Shown: positions 49,837 through 61,967, numbered from the stretch's first letter. The stretch: 64,000 nt of DNA from Cryptomeria japonica (GCF_030272615.1 NC_081413.1:332668302-332732301), one strand, 5' to 3'. Numbers and translations: made by a program. Notes: generated by a model from the letters alone, not told the origin.

Positions 49837-50643
49837 CCCGAAAGGCATTCTGCGGTATGCAAATGTACCCCATGGAGTAGTAAATGCAATCTTATGTTGA
49901 TCAGGTTCAGTAACCTCAATCTGATTGTATCCCGAAAATCCATCTAGCATAGATAGCATCTCGGAACCTGTCACCGTTTGCAAGACTTGATCCATGATTG
50001 GCAATGGATAATTGTCCTTGAGTGATAGCTGATTAAGATTTCTGAAATCAACACAGATACATATTTCTCCATTCTTCTTATGCACCGGTACTATATTTGC
50101 CAACCATGTTGAATGATGGATGGGAAAGATAATCTGAGCATCAAGCATTTTTTGAACTTCAGAAAGAATGGTACCTGAAATCTTCGGATTATACTGGCGT
50201 TGCTTCTGTCTGAAAGGTTCTGCACCGAGCTTGAGAGGAATGTCATGCTGAACTTCCTTGGGTTGAAAAGATTTTAGATCATCATATGAGTATTCCAAGA
50301 CATCATGGTATTGGTGCAAGAGTTGAATAAACTGATCTCTCTCTTCTGAAGTGCAGTTATTGCCAATATTGACAAACTTTGGATCTTCGTGAGATCCAAT
50401 ATTATATTTCTCATATCCCATAGGAGAATCAACACTTTCTTGTTGTTGTCTCTTGATATAACGATCATGTTGATTGAAAAGATTTTGAAGAGAAACCAAC
50501 CCCTTGGGAATTTTATTTCCTTTCAGCTGAAGGATATTTTCATCTGACTCAGATGATGTATCAGATATTGAATCTGATGACAAAGAAGTAGGAGAATTAC
50601 TTCCTTCAAAATACAGGTTGTTGAAACCATCCTCAGCTTGCAA
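49837..50643 (-). pseudogene. Reverse transcriptase, N-terminal half
   Basis: The frame contains Ty3-type RT landmarks: VQHDIPLKLGAEPFRQKQR, then WLANIVPVHKKNGEI, CVDFRNLNQLSLKDNYPLP, a SMLDGFSGYNQI block (first catalytic Asp region) and TPWGTFAYRRMPFG. It then ends abruptly before the YxDD motif. About 100 residues of Ser-rich spacer precede the domain. The truncation removes the active site's second half, so the product is inactive. It is in the same frame as the RNase H and protease upstream. Confidence 0.85.
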
Positions 50644-50688
50644 GAAATTATTAATCTGCTTGTCATCATTGAAGATCTGCCAATGATC

Positions 50689-51240
50689 TCAATTGTCAGG
50701 CACACTAGGTCTGTTGATTATCTCAATAATATATTTATCTTGACCAAAGTCAAGATGGGGAATTAATGAAGTAGCTGAAATAGCAAGAGAATCAGCTCTA
50801 TCATTGTATTCGCGAGGAACAACTGAGATATTGAAAGAATCAAAATCTTCAATATTTTCCCATACCAAATTGCGGTAATGCTTGAGTCTGTCATTCTTAG
50901 TTTGATATATGTTTCTCACTTGACAAACAATTAATTCTGCATCACGTTGGGCATGAAGATTTCTGATTCCTCTTTTCAATGCAACACTCATCCCTAACAA
51001 AAGCGACTCATATTCAGTCGTATTGTTGGTATTAGCAAATTGCAACTTGAAAGAGTAAGGGAAGATCTCTCCCTTGGGAGATATAAGGATTGCACCGGCT
51101 CTAGATCCATTTGTAGCGCAGCTGCCATCAAATTCAAGAGTCCACACCTCATTTGAACTGTTGTTTTCATTGGAATGATTAGAGCTGCATTCATCCGAGA
51201 CGGGTGCATTATGAAAAGAAAAGTTGTCATCTTCCTCCAT
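50689..51240 (-). pseudogene. Additional (archaeal-type) RNase H domain between protease and RT
   Basis: A 183-codon open segment with the motif series WTLEFDGSC (Asp), TTEYESLLLGM (Glu), QRDAELIVCQV (Asp) and EYNDRADSLA (Asp), so all four acidic positions remain. The pattern GAILISPKGE and FKLQFANTNN is that of the second RNase H of plant Tat-type Ty3 elements. Its place upstream of RT is notable. Stops separate it from the protease region (near 51355 and 51290) and from RT (50689). Confidence 0.75.
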
Positions 51241-51354
51241 AGGAGAAGATGAACTATCATCTTGAGTAGATGAAGAGTGAGACTCATCTTGTCAAGAAGG
51301 TAATGAAATACTTTCATCAACAACAAGAGATGAGACTTCTTCAACCATAACATA

Positions 51355-52386
51355 TCAACTGGATGACCCATCTTCTGATGCTTGATCCTGATCAGTATTA
51401 ACAAACTTTTCATTTGCTGAAAGTAGAGAAATGTCGGAGCTACTTGAAGGATAATCTTCAGCAAATTCTGAAATTTCATCTATTTGGAGATAATAATTCC
51501 CGAAACCTGAAGATTCAAAAAGAATCTGAGCATGGGGATCATTAGACTTGACAACTGTGTACTTGGTTTCTCTTTCAGGAATTAACTTCTGCACAACACC
51601 TTTGACAGGTATTCTTGCTTCCGTCATATCCATGTTGAGTTCACCTCCAACATCCTTACAAAAATTACGGCCAAGTAACATTCCATTAGACACAGGAACG
51701 TCAGCCACCAAGACAGTCATCTTTATTTTATTATCCGGAAAAGCAACAAATGCAAATTGAGCATCCTTGATTTGCCTAATGAGAGGCACTTGTTTGTTCT
51801 ATATGGAATAACAATGACCAAAAGTTTTTGTCAAGGTTAGCCCCAAAGCTTGAGCAACTTTTGCGGGCATGACGTTATCAGAAGCACCAGAATCCAAGAC
51901 ACAATTGCTCAATTGAAAACCATTGATCAACAAGGAAATGTAAAAAGGTTTTGTCTTTCCTTGGGTGGTAGATGGAATGGTCACCAAATGATTGGGCAAA
52001 TTCTTGGGTTCTTGTGGGATGGTGTTTTCAAGTATAGGACGAGTCTCCTTACTTTTAACAAAATCAGCTAATCTATCAAATTGATCAGGATTAGCTTGTA
52101 AATACTCAACTTCGGACATTTGAATCTTAGTCTTCCTAGCATGGTCAATAATATCAAAAGCTTGAAATGAACCAGCTAGAGAGGGATTAGCATTGTCCGA
52201 TAGTGGTTTGGGGTTGGGCATACTGGGCTTGGGATCAACAGATGAAGCAAGAGGAGGACTTTTATTACTTATTTGGATTTTCGCTGCATCCTTTGGAATA
52301 TAGGGCAGCGGTGTTCCTCTTTTAGCAATAATAACAGGTGGTTGTAAATCACTTGCAATCTTTGCAGCTTCTTCTTGTTGGGCCAA
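51355..52386 (-). pseudogene. Aspartic protease region
   Basis: A frame with NCVLDSGASDNVMP (catalytic Asp-Ser-Gly, about 51900) and, after one stop at 51799, GMLLGRNF, which fits the hydrophobic-Gly motif near the end of retropepsins. An acidic Ser-rich tail follows. The N-terminal 120 residues are Pro/Lys-rich and could be the gag tail. The frame differs from gag; the shift lies in or near a GAA run at about 52490-52440. Confidence 0.8.
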
Positions 52387-52406
52387 CCGGGTCTGGGATC
52401 TTGTCG

Positions 52407-53432
52407 TTACAACAAATGCTTGGCTATGAGCCCTTTCGGCTGCAACAGAGTCATCATAGTGCAGTCGCCAGTCACTTCTTCTTCTTCTTGTTGAGGAAGA
52501 GCAACTTCGTCGGATTGATAATCAAAATAAGAAGACTCATTTTGATCAGTCTCATAATAGCCAACCGCTGCCTTCGAAGGAGGTGGCTCAGGCGCAAGTC
52601 TCTCCGGAGGGGGAGGCAACTTGGGTTGATTCTTGGCAGCATAACTGGCAGCAGCATTAGGATACGTCCTTCTTGGGATATCCTTGTATGGTGCGGGGTA
52701 GGAATTCTGAGATACTTGCTTCTTTAAAGCAAGTAGTTCATTTGCTAACTTCTGCACCATAGGATTGGTAGAACTAGAAAATGAACCATCCATATGTGAA
52801 CCTCCTTTGGACCGATTAGAATCCTTTTTGATCTTACCAACTAGGATCAAATCGTCCTCAATTTCAGTAGCCATTGATTGAGCAACTTTTAAATCAGCAG
52901 GAGATGCTCGCCTTAAGAAGAAACTGACCTCGGGCAACTGAGTGTTAATGAAAAAACACTTGAGGTTCTCAGGAGTAGGCTTAGAATTAACAGGAATTCT
53001 ATTTGCTAATTTGTTAAATTTAGCAATGAATTCACGCATGCCTTCATGCGTATCTTTCTTCATTTGTGTCAACTGGGCCAACAAGGCGTGCTCATCTTCC
53101 GCAGGCTTAAAACGTTCCTCGAACTTGTCTCTAAACGAGTTTCATGAAACAATCGAACCAACAGTAAGATTGAAAAACCAATCTGCTGCAATACCTTGAA
53201 GAGTCTCTATGAACAAACGAACAACAACATCTTGATGTTCAACTCCAAGAACACCACATGCCATATAGAAAGACTTGACATGTTCATCAGGGTGGTTCTT
53301 TCCATCGCCATAGAATTTGGGAAGATTTTTACGAGAACCTTGTGGAAGTGGATGAAGAGGTGGGGTTAAAGCCAAAGGACCAAAAGCTACTCCCCATAGA
53401 CCAGGAGGAGGAAGCGGAGGTGGATTAGCCAT
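52407..53432 (-). pseudogene. Ty3-type gag
   Basis: Starts MANPPPLPPPG at 53432. It has a retrotransposon gag domain (KFYGDGKNHPDEHVKSF, LQGIAADWF, then FRDKFEERFKP and MREFIAKFNKLANRIP). One TGA at 53142-53144 interrupts a position normally occupied by Trp. A Pro-rich and Glu-rich tail ends at 52407. I see no zinc knuckle. Confidence 0.8.
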
Positions 53433-53732
53433 ATTAGATAATGAATGTATCAGTGGTTTGAAAAAGCAAGAGGAATTTTCACTTGGGATAGATTTCTTCT
53501 TTCTTGAGGGAGGATAACTTGTGGTTCGTGATAGGGAAGATGTACTAGTGAGTAAAAAGAATCTAGCTCTTTCAGCAGGAGGTATTTCTTCTGAATATTC
53601 ACCTTTCTTCCGACGAACGTAAACATGTAAACTTTCCAGCTTAAAGAAAAGAAAGAATTTCCAAGCTGTTCTTTCAAAAATAGCAAGACACTAGTCTTCA
53701 AACGAAAGCGTGACGCTTAGGGATGCGTCCGT

Positions 53733-53751
53733 GTCCCCAGCAGAGTCGCCA
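53733..53751 (-). other. Primer-binding site of the A-family element
   Basis: The minus strand reads TGGCGACTCTGCTGGGGAC, 6 nt after the LTR end CAACCAACA. As I recall it, this is the form found in plant Tat/Ogre-type elements; I have not assigned the tRNA. It shows that the unit ending at 53758 is an LTR. Confidence 0.7.
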
Positions 53752-53757
53752 AAAACC

Positions 53758-55605
53758 TGTTGGTTGAAAATTTTGTTCACTTGGAGAAATATACAAAATT
53801 GTGGTTTCAACCATAGCACACGAGTAAAAACTCTCCTAATTAAGGGAAGGCTCCCCCTATCTAACTACAACTTGGAAAATAAAATAGGATGGGATAGCAA
53901 TCTTTCTTCTTTTTTCAAGAAAGACAATATCCTTTTCTCTTCACAGAAAATGATAGCGATTGAATAACAACAGTAACCACTTTTAAGTGAAATAAGAGAA
54001 AGGAAATGAGGTTTCTTGAAAGTGCAAAGACTTCCGTCACTTCCTTCGGGACGGGACAGCAATATCAAGCTCAAAGACTTGACTATTGGACGTCCTATCT
54101 ACCCTTTGGTATACTAAATTTTACAACGAATAAAAGATAATAGCTCAAAGATTGGAATAATTTATTCTTTCAACACAAAGACAAGAACTAATGCAAGCTC
54201 AAAGACTTGCTGCTATTTCTTATCAAACAATAATTTTTCCTCAAGAATAGACGCAAGCTCAAAGACTTGCTGCTCTTTCAAGAGAGTTTCCTATTTTAAT
54301 TAATCTTCTCTACTTGCAGCTCAAAGACTTCAAATCAGATTGGACTAAGCTCCTTTAGAAATACTTTGCATAGAAGAAATAAAAAGATTCAAACTCAAAC
54401 ATGTAGCTCAAAGACTCAAAACTTGAGTAATCTTTCTTTATTATTCTTCAAAACCTTCAATTCACATACATAAGCTCAAAGACTTCTTGCTGTAAATTTG
54501 GCAGAGTTTTTGCTTGCTTTCCCAAAAGATGATAATTACAATAGAGCCTTCTAGTATTTATAGAAGAGGAGCCTTGAGAAAAAGGTGGGAGGATCCTAAC
54601 TAACTTGAGAGATTCTCTCAACCACCAAGACTCATTCAATAACTAACGGAGACTTCATTAACTAAGTAAGAGTTACTCCAACTAACTAAGACTTATTCCA
54701 ACTACAGTCCTAATCAGACACAACTTGTAGTTGCCTTACATGTAATTACAAAAGTGCAAGTAATGTGTAACTTGCATTTTACAAAAAATACTTTTACATG
54801 TAACTTGCCAAAACTAAATTACAACTAAATATTACAAAAGAAGGAAAATTCAACTAAGTGTTGAAAAACACTTAAGTTGCATTTTGTGAAGACACAAATC
54901 CTTGAAATTTCGGGATGCTCGCTTGTAGTTCCTCGGGATTTGGTTCATGGGTGTTCTTGGCAACAACCATAGTCTTCACAATAGTGTCGTGACAACGGAG
55001 GAGTGCAGAATTGTTTTTATCTAGGATAGACTGGATTTCATGTAGAAAGGCTTGGTGTTTCATCAATGCTTGAATCGAAGTTGCCGAGAATTGTTCGCTC
55101 CTCCATTCATTATGAATCCTCATCTGTAAATCAGCAAGAACTTCTTTTGGAATCAGCTCTCCATCCTGACTTACTATGTTGCAAGAGGCCCTTTCACAAT
55201 GTGAGACAATATCTCGGTAAACTTCACCCCGGAATCTCCTTGCATCACCGATCTCGTCAATGAGGGATATAAGAACAAGGGTCTTGTTTTCCAGGAGTTC
55301 TTCAAATTCCAAGTACATGGCCCTGGAAGAGATGATGGAATGCTCCTGTAAAATACTCAGCTGTTGTTGGGGCATGGTACGCCAGATTGTCAGACTTTTC
55401 TCAACACTTTCCAGATTCTTTTTGAAAGTGTTAGAAGTCTGATCCAATTTCTCCTCAATGGTCTCTAGTTTAAACATTATTTGAAAAATGTCTTTTATCA
55501 CTTGTACACATTGATCATGAAGTTGATCAACCCAGGAATCTAGTGCTTGTACCTTTTGAGCAGCCCTTTCCACTCCACGAATCGATTCTTGGGAACCTAA
55601 AGAAT
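53758..55605 (-). mobile_element. 5' LTR (A copy 5), truncated
   Basis: It holds the last 1,848 bp of LTR A: the coiled-coil part of the reading frame (55604-54872), the TATA box at 54555-54562, the CAAAGACT motif array and the terminus TGTTGGTTGAAAA at 53758. The right edge is the start of element C2. Confidence 0.85.
54872..55604 (-). pseudogene. LTR-encoded protein of family A, copy 5 (C-terminal 243 codons)
   Basis: Open from the C2 junction to the shared stop at 54872. It covers the coiled coil (SQESIRGVERAAQKVQALD onward) and the end SSQNAT, nearly identical to copies 1 and 4. The Met at 55624 belongs to C2 sequence and is not a real start. Confidence 0.75.
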
Positions 55606-55899
55606 TGTTGTGCGAATCACACACCCATCCCCGTCTTGGACAGGGACCCCCCAGTTTGTGCCTTTCTGTCCTGACCCTGAAATTTGGCTAAGTTTGGAAT
55701 TTCCTGACCCTGAAATTTGGCTAAGTCTGGAATGTCCTGATCCTGAAATTTGGCTAACTCTGAAAAATTGAGGAAACCTTCAAAAACTAGAATTTGCAAT
55801 ATAACTCCTGGAGGGCCGAAACCACTCTCAAACATCCTGAAAGTATATATGGAATATAACTTAAAGTATATCACTTATACTTAAATGTTATATTCCATA

Positions 55900-57080
55900 T
55901 GCTCAATTTCGGACCCAGAAGCCAAAAGTTGAAAAAGTGAAAACTTGCCAAGAGGCCCTTTAGGTCCCAAATTTACCTTAACTTGCCGAAAGACCCTCAA
56001 GGTCCGGAAAACACTTTTAATGTCCATTTTCGGACCCTGGGGCGAAATGTTTAAAAAAAGCGATTTTGCAAAATATGTTACAAGGTTCGAAAACCACTTA
56101 AGCGTCCTCATTTTCGGACCCTCGGAGGTAAATGGAAAGTGCGTCGACTTTAAAAACAAAATGCGTTTGTGATCCGAAATTCGCCAAAAGGCGTTTAAAC
56201 CCTGAAATCCCAAAGGGTGTGAGTGGTCCGAACTTTATTTAAAAAGTTGCAAAAATGTGCCAATGGTCCGACGTTTTTAAAGGAATTTGCAAATCATGTT
56301 AAGTAGTCTGAAAATTCTTTAAAAAACTCGCCAAAGTCTTGAAGTCGCGAAATCCCAAGAGCGATGAATACTTCGAAGTTTGCATAACGCGAAGAGGCGT
56401 CCAGGTCCGAAACTTTGTGGTTCTTGTTAAAACGCGAAAATCGCAAAAGGCGTTAAAATTCATTCAAACACTCCGAAATTTGCAAAAGAGTGGTTCAAGT
56501 CTGAAAATGATAAGAGTTCGCAAAAGTGTTTAAATGCTCCGAAATTCGCCAAAAGAGTCTAAAATCGCGAAATTTCCAAGCGTGTTTAGGTCCGAAAATA
56601 TTCCCAGCAGAGTTCGCCAAAACATGAAAACCTCCGAATTTTCAAAAATGCCTTGAAACTCCAAATTTGCAGAAGTGTGAAGGGTCCGAAGTTTTTTTTT
56701 GCAAAATATGTTGAATGGTCCGAAATTTTGGGCAAGTTGTAAAACGCCTTATGGCTCGAAGTTTCCTTTTAAATTCCAAAAAAACGCCAGAAGGTCCGAA
56801 AATGATAAAGTTGCAAAAAGTTCAAACAATCCGAAATTTCCCAAAAGGGTGCTTTAGGTCCGAAAATGCTTAAAAGGTTTGTAAGAAACCCCAAGAGCTC
56901 CGAATTTCACCCAAAACATCAATTTCGGACCATGGGGCCGAAATTTAATATTTGGAAGATGTGCAAAAATCCCCAAATGGTCCGAAATTTCACTTAAAAC
57001 GCCAATTTCGGACCTTGGGGGGCTAAATTGGAGAATATGATGAAATTTCAAAACGTCTAAGTTCTCCGAAATTCACCAGA
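55900..57080 (+). repeat. GGTCCGAAA-motif-rich leader of C2
   Basis: Same kind of field as in LTR C (28990-31010): GGTCCGAAA and TTTCGGACC words at irregular spacing, mixed with CGCGAA and GGCGTTTA words. No gene. Confidence 0.65.
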
Positions 57081-57888
57081 AAAGCATGAGAGTTAGAGTT
57101 TTAAAATTTGCAGAAGCTCTTCAAACCTCCAGAATCGCGCTATAAGAAGTTTTCAAAACGCCATAAACCCATTCAAAATGCCCAAGACTCCGAAGGTAAA
57201 ATCATGTAGAAGTAAAATGCCCAAGGATCAGATTTCACATTCGAAGAGAAAGGAGAAGCATTTTCAAGATACATCTCACAAAGAGCTTCTCAAACCAGAC
57301 ACCATTAAATTTAATATTTGTTAAAATTTTTCAAATTGATTTAATGAAGTGAAACTGGTTGATTGATCGCAGGACGTCATTGGAGAACCAGGAGAAAAAA
57401 CCTGAAACACAAATCAAGGAAGGATCGCAATTCAAGGCCAGGCGCTGAAAATTGGAAAAGAAAAGATGCAGGAGCGCAAGAGCAACCAAACATTGGGAAT
57501 CGTACCGCTAAACAAAGATGAATTCCACCACCGGGACTTGTTACCACTGATTAAAAATGGGCTTTTCTTTTCCCATAATTGGCTATGGTTTGTTGAAATT
57601 TTGAGTAAGGCACTTTTTCAAAATGCTTCAGCTCTGTTTTAGGCCTTAAGGGTTTAGGGTTTTTGATTTTAGATCGCCTAAATGTTTGTTTAAAACCCTT
57701 TGGTTTCTATTCTTTTGTTACTTTATCCACTTAAGTAATGGGTCATGGGATCGTAGGAAGTGTCCCCCCTCGTTTTTGCCTAGGTGGTCATGTTAATTAA
57801 TCCCGAAAATTTTAGGCCTTATGTTTTTTTTTCCTAATGTTGTCGGGCTCATTAAGTCAGGTGCATCTCTCAGGAAAATCCACGGCTC

Positions 57889-59496
57889 GCGTTATTTCGC
57901 GAAGGAAAAGTGACCGAGGTTTAAAGACCGCGAAATGGCGAAAAGGTGGTGGGCCCAGAAATGAAAAGGACTCGTGTTCACAACGACTAAAGGGCCACGC
58001 TTAACAGACAGTCATCTCAGATTTAATCCAACGGTTGGCGCTGTTTCGCAGCCTGAACATGAAGGTGAAATACCTTTCGCGAAATGGCGAAAAGGTGGTG
58101 GGCCCGGAACGAGAAGAGTTGTCTAAAGGTCTCCGCTTAAAGAGTGATTACTTTTGATAAAATTCACGGCTCGTGTTATTTCGCGAAGGAAAAGTGACCG
58201 AGGTTTAAGGACCGCGAAATGGCGAAATGATGTGGCATTCCAAACAGATGGTCCAATCAGCCTTAGCGGCGAATAAGAGAACGACACGTAGCAGAGAATG
58301 CAACAATCAGCAAGATGAGTCCGAGAATTTAAAAAGGAAGGTGGTTCCCAGTAAGGAAAGGTGTTCAGAATTAAAGTCAGAGGGCCCATAGTCGTTTAAA
58401 AAAAGGTTCAGAAGGTAAAGACCGATCACATCCAGTTTGATCGGACGGCCCGCGCTGTTTCGCAAGATGAAGATGCACGAAAGATATCCTCTGCGAAATG
58501 GCGAAAGTGAAAAGGATTCGTTTTGATGCCCGGATAGACAGTGATGTGTACTTGAACACGTGGTCTTAAAAAGAAGCCGTGGGCCCGCCAAGGTGGAACC
58601 GGCGGTATAAAAGAAAGACACGCGGCCGACGTTGAGTTAAATGCAAAAAGCCTTGTAAAGCCAGTGGTTGAGTGCCATGTGGTAGCACGTAGTCAACAAA
58701 GAGGCGAGACCCAGTGCGGAGCCAAGGCTGTTAGTGTAATGGCCGACCAATTCTGATTTGATCGAACGGTTTGCGCTATTTCACAAGACAAAATGGTTCG
58801 TGGTTTAAGACCAGCGAAACAGCGAAATGATGTGGCATTCCCATCGAATGGTATGGCTAGTCCTGAGGGCGAGTAAGCTGATGGCATGTGGCAGAAAGTG
58901 CAACAGTCAACGAAGTGGGTCCGATAGTTTCAAAGAAGGTGGGTCCCAGATAAGATAAATACCGTGAGATAAAGGCATCCTGACAGATACAGGTGGTGAA
59001 AATAGAAAGGAACTCAATATTTCCTCTCGGCAAATCAAAGATTGACATATCAGTTTGAAAGATGACTGGATGCCGGGTGTGCAAAGTCGAGACAGAGGGC
59101 CCACATTTGCAGGTAAACGTTTAGAGTATAAAAACTGATCAATTCTCATTTGATCGGACGGCTTGCGTTGTTTCGCGAAGGTGAAGTGCTTGCGTGTTAA
59201 CCCCCGCGAAATGGCGAAAAGGTTTTTCGTTCTTAAAGGCAAAGTGAGCATGAAGTGTAAAGAGCGATCAAGTATGGTTTGATCCAACGGATGGCGCTGT
59301 TTCGCAGCTTGAAGTTGAGTGAAAGTTATGCTTTGTGAAACAGCGAAAGCCCGTTAGCTACCAAGTAAAGATGCAGTTAGTGAAAAGATTGACCGTCCAG
59401 GTAAAGGTTAAAGACCGAGCAGTTTGTGTCCCATCTGAAGGCTGGCGTTATTTCGTGAAGCAAAGATGCCTGAAAATTATGCTTTGCGAAATAGCG
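57889..59496 (+). repeat. Eight 52-bp inverted motifs in C2
   Basis: Units at 57889-57940, 58038-58089, 58173-58224, 58452-58503, 58773-58824, 59165-59216, 59294-59345 and 59445-59496. Each runs from G(C/T)GYTRTTTC to GAAAYRGCG over exactly 52 bp; in the best cases the arms are 11-bp inverted repeats. GATC(C/G)(A/G)ACGG precedes most of them by 3 bp. Distances between units vary from 129 to 392 bp. Confidence 0.8.
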
Positions 59497-59852
59497 AAAA
59501 AGGGAAAATGCATCAGTGTCGTGACCCGCTGGAGTGAAATTTTTGAATTTTTTCATGAATTCAATTCTGAAGAGATGGCTAAGCATGCGAAATCAATGTT
59601 GTAGTTGAGAGGCCGGCCGCCATATATGATCTCCTATTAATTAAAACTAAGGCATTACGCTAAAGAGCATTTGTAAAAGAGCAGTTATAGAGCGGACTTC
59701 TCGGGTTGCACAGCTAATTCCTTCAGGATCAATCAGGTTTTCTGTATTCTTGTTCGGCCAAATTTGTAGCTGTGTGTGTGTTTTAATTAAAGCTTATATT
59801 TGTCCTAGAATAATTGAAAGTGGTTGCTTGACTATTGGCCTGGTTTTAAAAG

Positions 59853-60197
59853 ATGGCACCGAAGAGAGAATTCTCAGGGAAAGTTAATTACCACGAAAGA
59901 GACATTTGTGATGATTTCCTTGAACAGTTGACGTTGTCAACTAATATAGCTTCCAAAATGAGAGAATTGGTGCCAAGAGCTTCTCGCCTAAAAGTAAGAG
60001 AAGGTTTATATGATAAAGCGAACTGAATAAGAGACCCTCAAGTAGGGATGTCTGGGTTAGGACTTTTTAAGGTGGGATTTGGTATGAGAAATTCTCCAGC
60101 TCCTCAGAACAGCATATGGGAGTTGGATGTGGGGAAGTTGGTGGTCCTTGGGGTTTTCTTTGATGTAGATCTTCTGACCCAAATTGCACATAATTAT
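59853..60197 (+). pseudogene. Start of a probable LTR-encoded protein in C2
   Basis: The frame opens MAPKREFSGKVNY at 59853. It has one TGA at 60024-60026 and continues in the same frame to the hAT insertion. The stretch ending LLTQIAHNYDP aligns by pattern with the family C block ending LVVEAARHYEP and the family A block ending FVLACAHHFDK, at a similar distance from the start. Homology is short and needs profile support. It could instead be an unrelated small frame. Confidence 0.45.
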
Positions 60198-61967
60198 GAC
60201 CCAATCAAAGAAACGGGACTCGGACTCGGCAAGGCAGACTCGGACTCGGACTCGGGACTCGGCGTCAGACTCGGCTGGACTCGGGAAAGTGAAAAACTCA
60301 AGAAATTTAGAGATTTTTAAAGATTTTAAACTCGTTTCAGACACCCTTTATTGAATACACCTTAAAGACACAAAAACATCATTAAACGCAGCTCATTTGA
60401 TTACATACACAAGTATACATCAATCACATAAGCATAAATGCAAATTGTAGCTGAAGAAAATAAGAAACATAGATATATAAATATTGTCAAATGTATACAA
60501 TATTACAAAACTCATGGAATAAAAAATCCATGTCATCATATGATCATCATCAAATGTTTCATACAAATACCAAAGGTAAATAGTAAATACTAAATACAAC
60601 TACAAGTGTACAAGCCTATGGCTGAGAGGGCCGTGCACCCTCTCGCCCTGGTCCCCTGCGAAGGCGTTTAAAGTAGGTCCTGGATGATTCAGCAGCCATA
60701 GTTGCTCCCCGTGACACAATGCCATGCTCACCAACATCAGGAACGGCTGTGTCATGCTCACCAACATCAGGAACAGCTGTGTCACTCCGAGTCTCAATAT
60801 TTCCTGTCTCTGCTTGTTCTCTCTGCTCCTCCTCTGCCATGGCTACAGCCTCAGCCTCTATATCTACCTGGTCGATCCAATCAATGTCATCATCACTAAA
60901 TACAGCTGTAGGAGTCCCAGGAGCTGTCTGATTCTCATTGGCCCACTCTGCTTCAAGATCAACCTCATCTAGAATGATAGGAGACATGTCAACTGTTGCA
61001 TTCTTTCTCATTCTCAGGCGGAGGTTGTTGTGAACAAAGATGAGATCATTCATCTTCTCCACAGATAATCTATTGCGCGTCTTGGAGTGTATGTGCTCAA
61101 ACATACTCCAATTGCGCTCACAACCTGATGCGCTTCATGGTTGGCTCAAGATACAAATGGCCAACTTCTGAACATTTGGTGTCTCTGGGCCAAAAAAGTT
61201 CCACCAATGATCTGAGTCTGAAATGAGAAAAATAAATAAAATCAGTCTCACTCAAAGAAACGGGACTCGGACTCGGCTCGGACTCGGCAAGGCCAACTCG
61301 GACTCGAACTCGGGACTCGGCGTCAGACTCGGCGTCAGACTCGGCTGGACTCGGGATAGTGAAAAACTCAAGAAATTTAGAGATTTTTAAATATTTAAAA
61401 CTTGTTTCAGACACCCTTTATTGATTACACCTTAAAGACACAATAACATCATCAAACTCGGCTCATTTGATTACATACACAAGTATACATCAATCACATA
61501 AGCATAAACGCAAATTGTAGCTGAAGAAAATAACAAACATAGATATATAAATATTGTCAAATGTATACAATATTACAAAACTCATGGAATAAAAAATCCA
61601 TGTCATCATATGATCATCATCAAATGTTTCATACAAATACCAAAGGTAAATACAACTACAAGTCTATGGCTCAGAGGAGCTTGCACCCTCCAGCCCCAGC
61701 CCCCTGCAAAGGCGTCTAAGGTAGGTCCTAGATGATTCGACTGCCATAGCCGCTCCCCGTGCACCATGCCATGCTCACCAACATCAGGAACATCCGTGTC
61801 ACTATCTGCCTCTGAATCTCCTGTCTGTGCTCGTGCTCTCCGCTCCTCCTCTGCCATGGCTACAATCTCAACCTCTATATCTACCTGGTCGATCCAATCA
61901 ATGTCAGACTCGGAGGTTAAATTTTCTCTACTTCTATCGACGCAGTTTCCCCCATATTTTTCGACAG

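Larger units (their letters stand above)
45678..55605 (-). mobile_element. Deleted Ty3-type retrotransposon with A-family LTRs
   Basis: Read on the minus strand: 5' LTR A (55605-53758, its start lost at the C2 junction), primer site (53751-53733), leader, gag (53432-52407), protease (to about 51600), an RNase H domain (51240-50689), RT (50643 to about 49837), then a direct join into the reading frame of the 3' LTR (49805-45678). RT after the MPFG motif, RNase H, integrase and the start of the 3' LTR are deleted. The two LTRs are similar but not identical, so the insertion is not recent. The left flank TTTTG has no partner in the window. Confidence 0.85.
55606..60205 (+). mobile_element. LTR C2, relative of LTR C, interrupted by hAT-1
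   Basis: It starts TGTTGTGCGAATCACACACC at 55606 inside LTR A copy 5. LTR C starts TGTTGTGTGTTGCACACGC, and both then carry a GTC...GG(A/T)CCCCC block. A GGTCCGAAA field (55900-57080), a series of 52-bp inverted motifs (57889-59496) and a reading frame (59853) follow. At 60205 it is broken by a hAT transposon with 8-bp flank GACCCAAT (60198-60205). The rest lies outside the window. That it is an LTR is inferred from similarity to C. Confidence 0.6.

Noticed and set aside
57889..59496. CRISPR array
   Set aside because: The repeats are inverted motifs with irregular spacers of up to 340 bp in a plant genome, and no cas genes are present.
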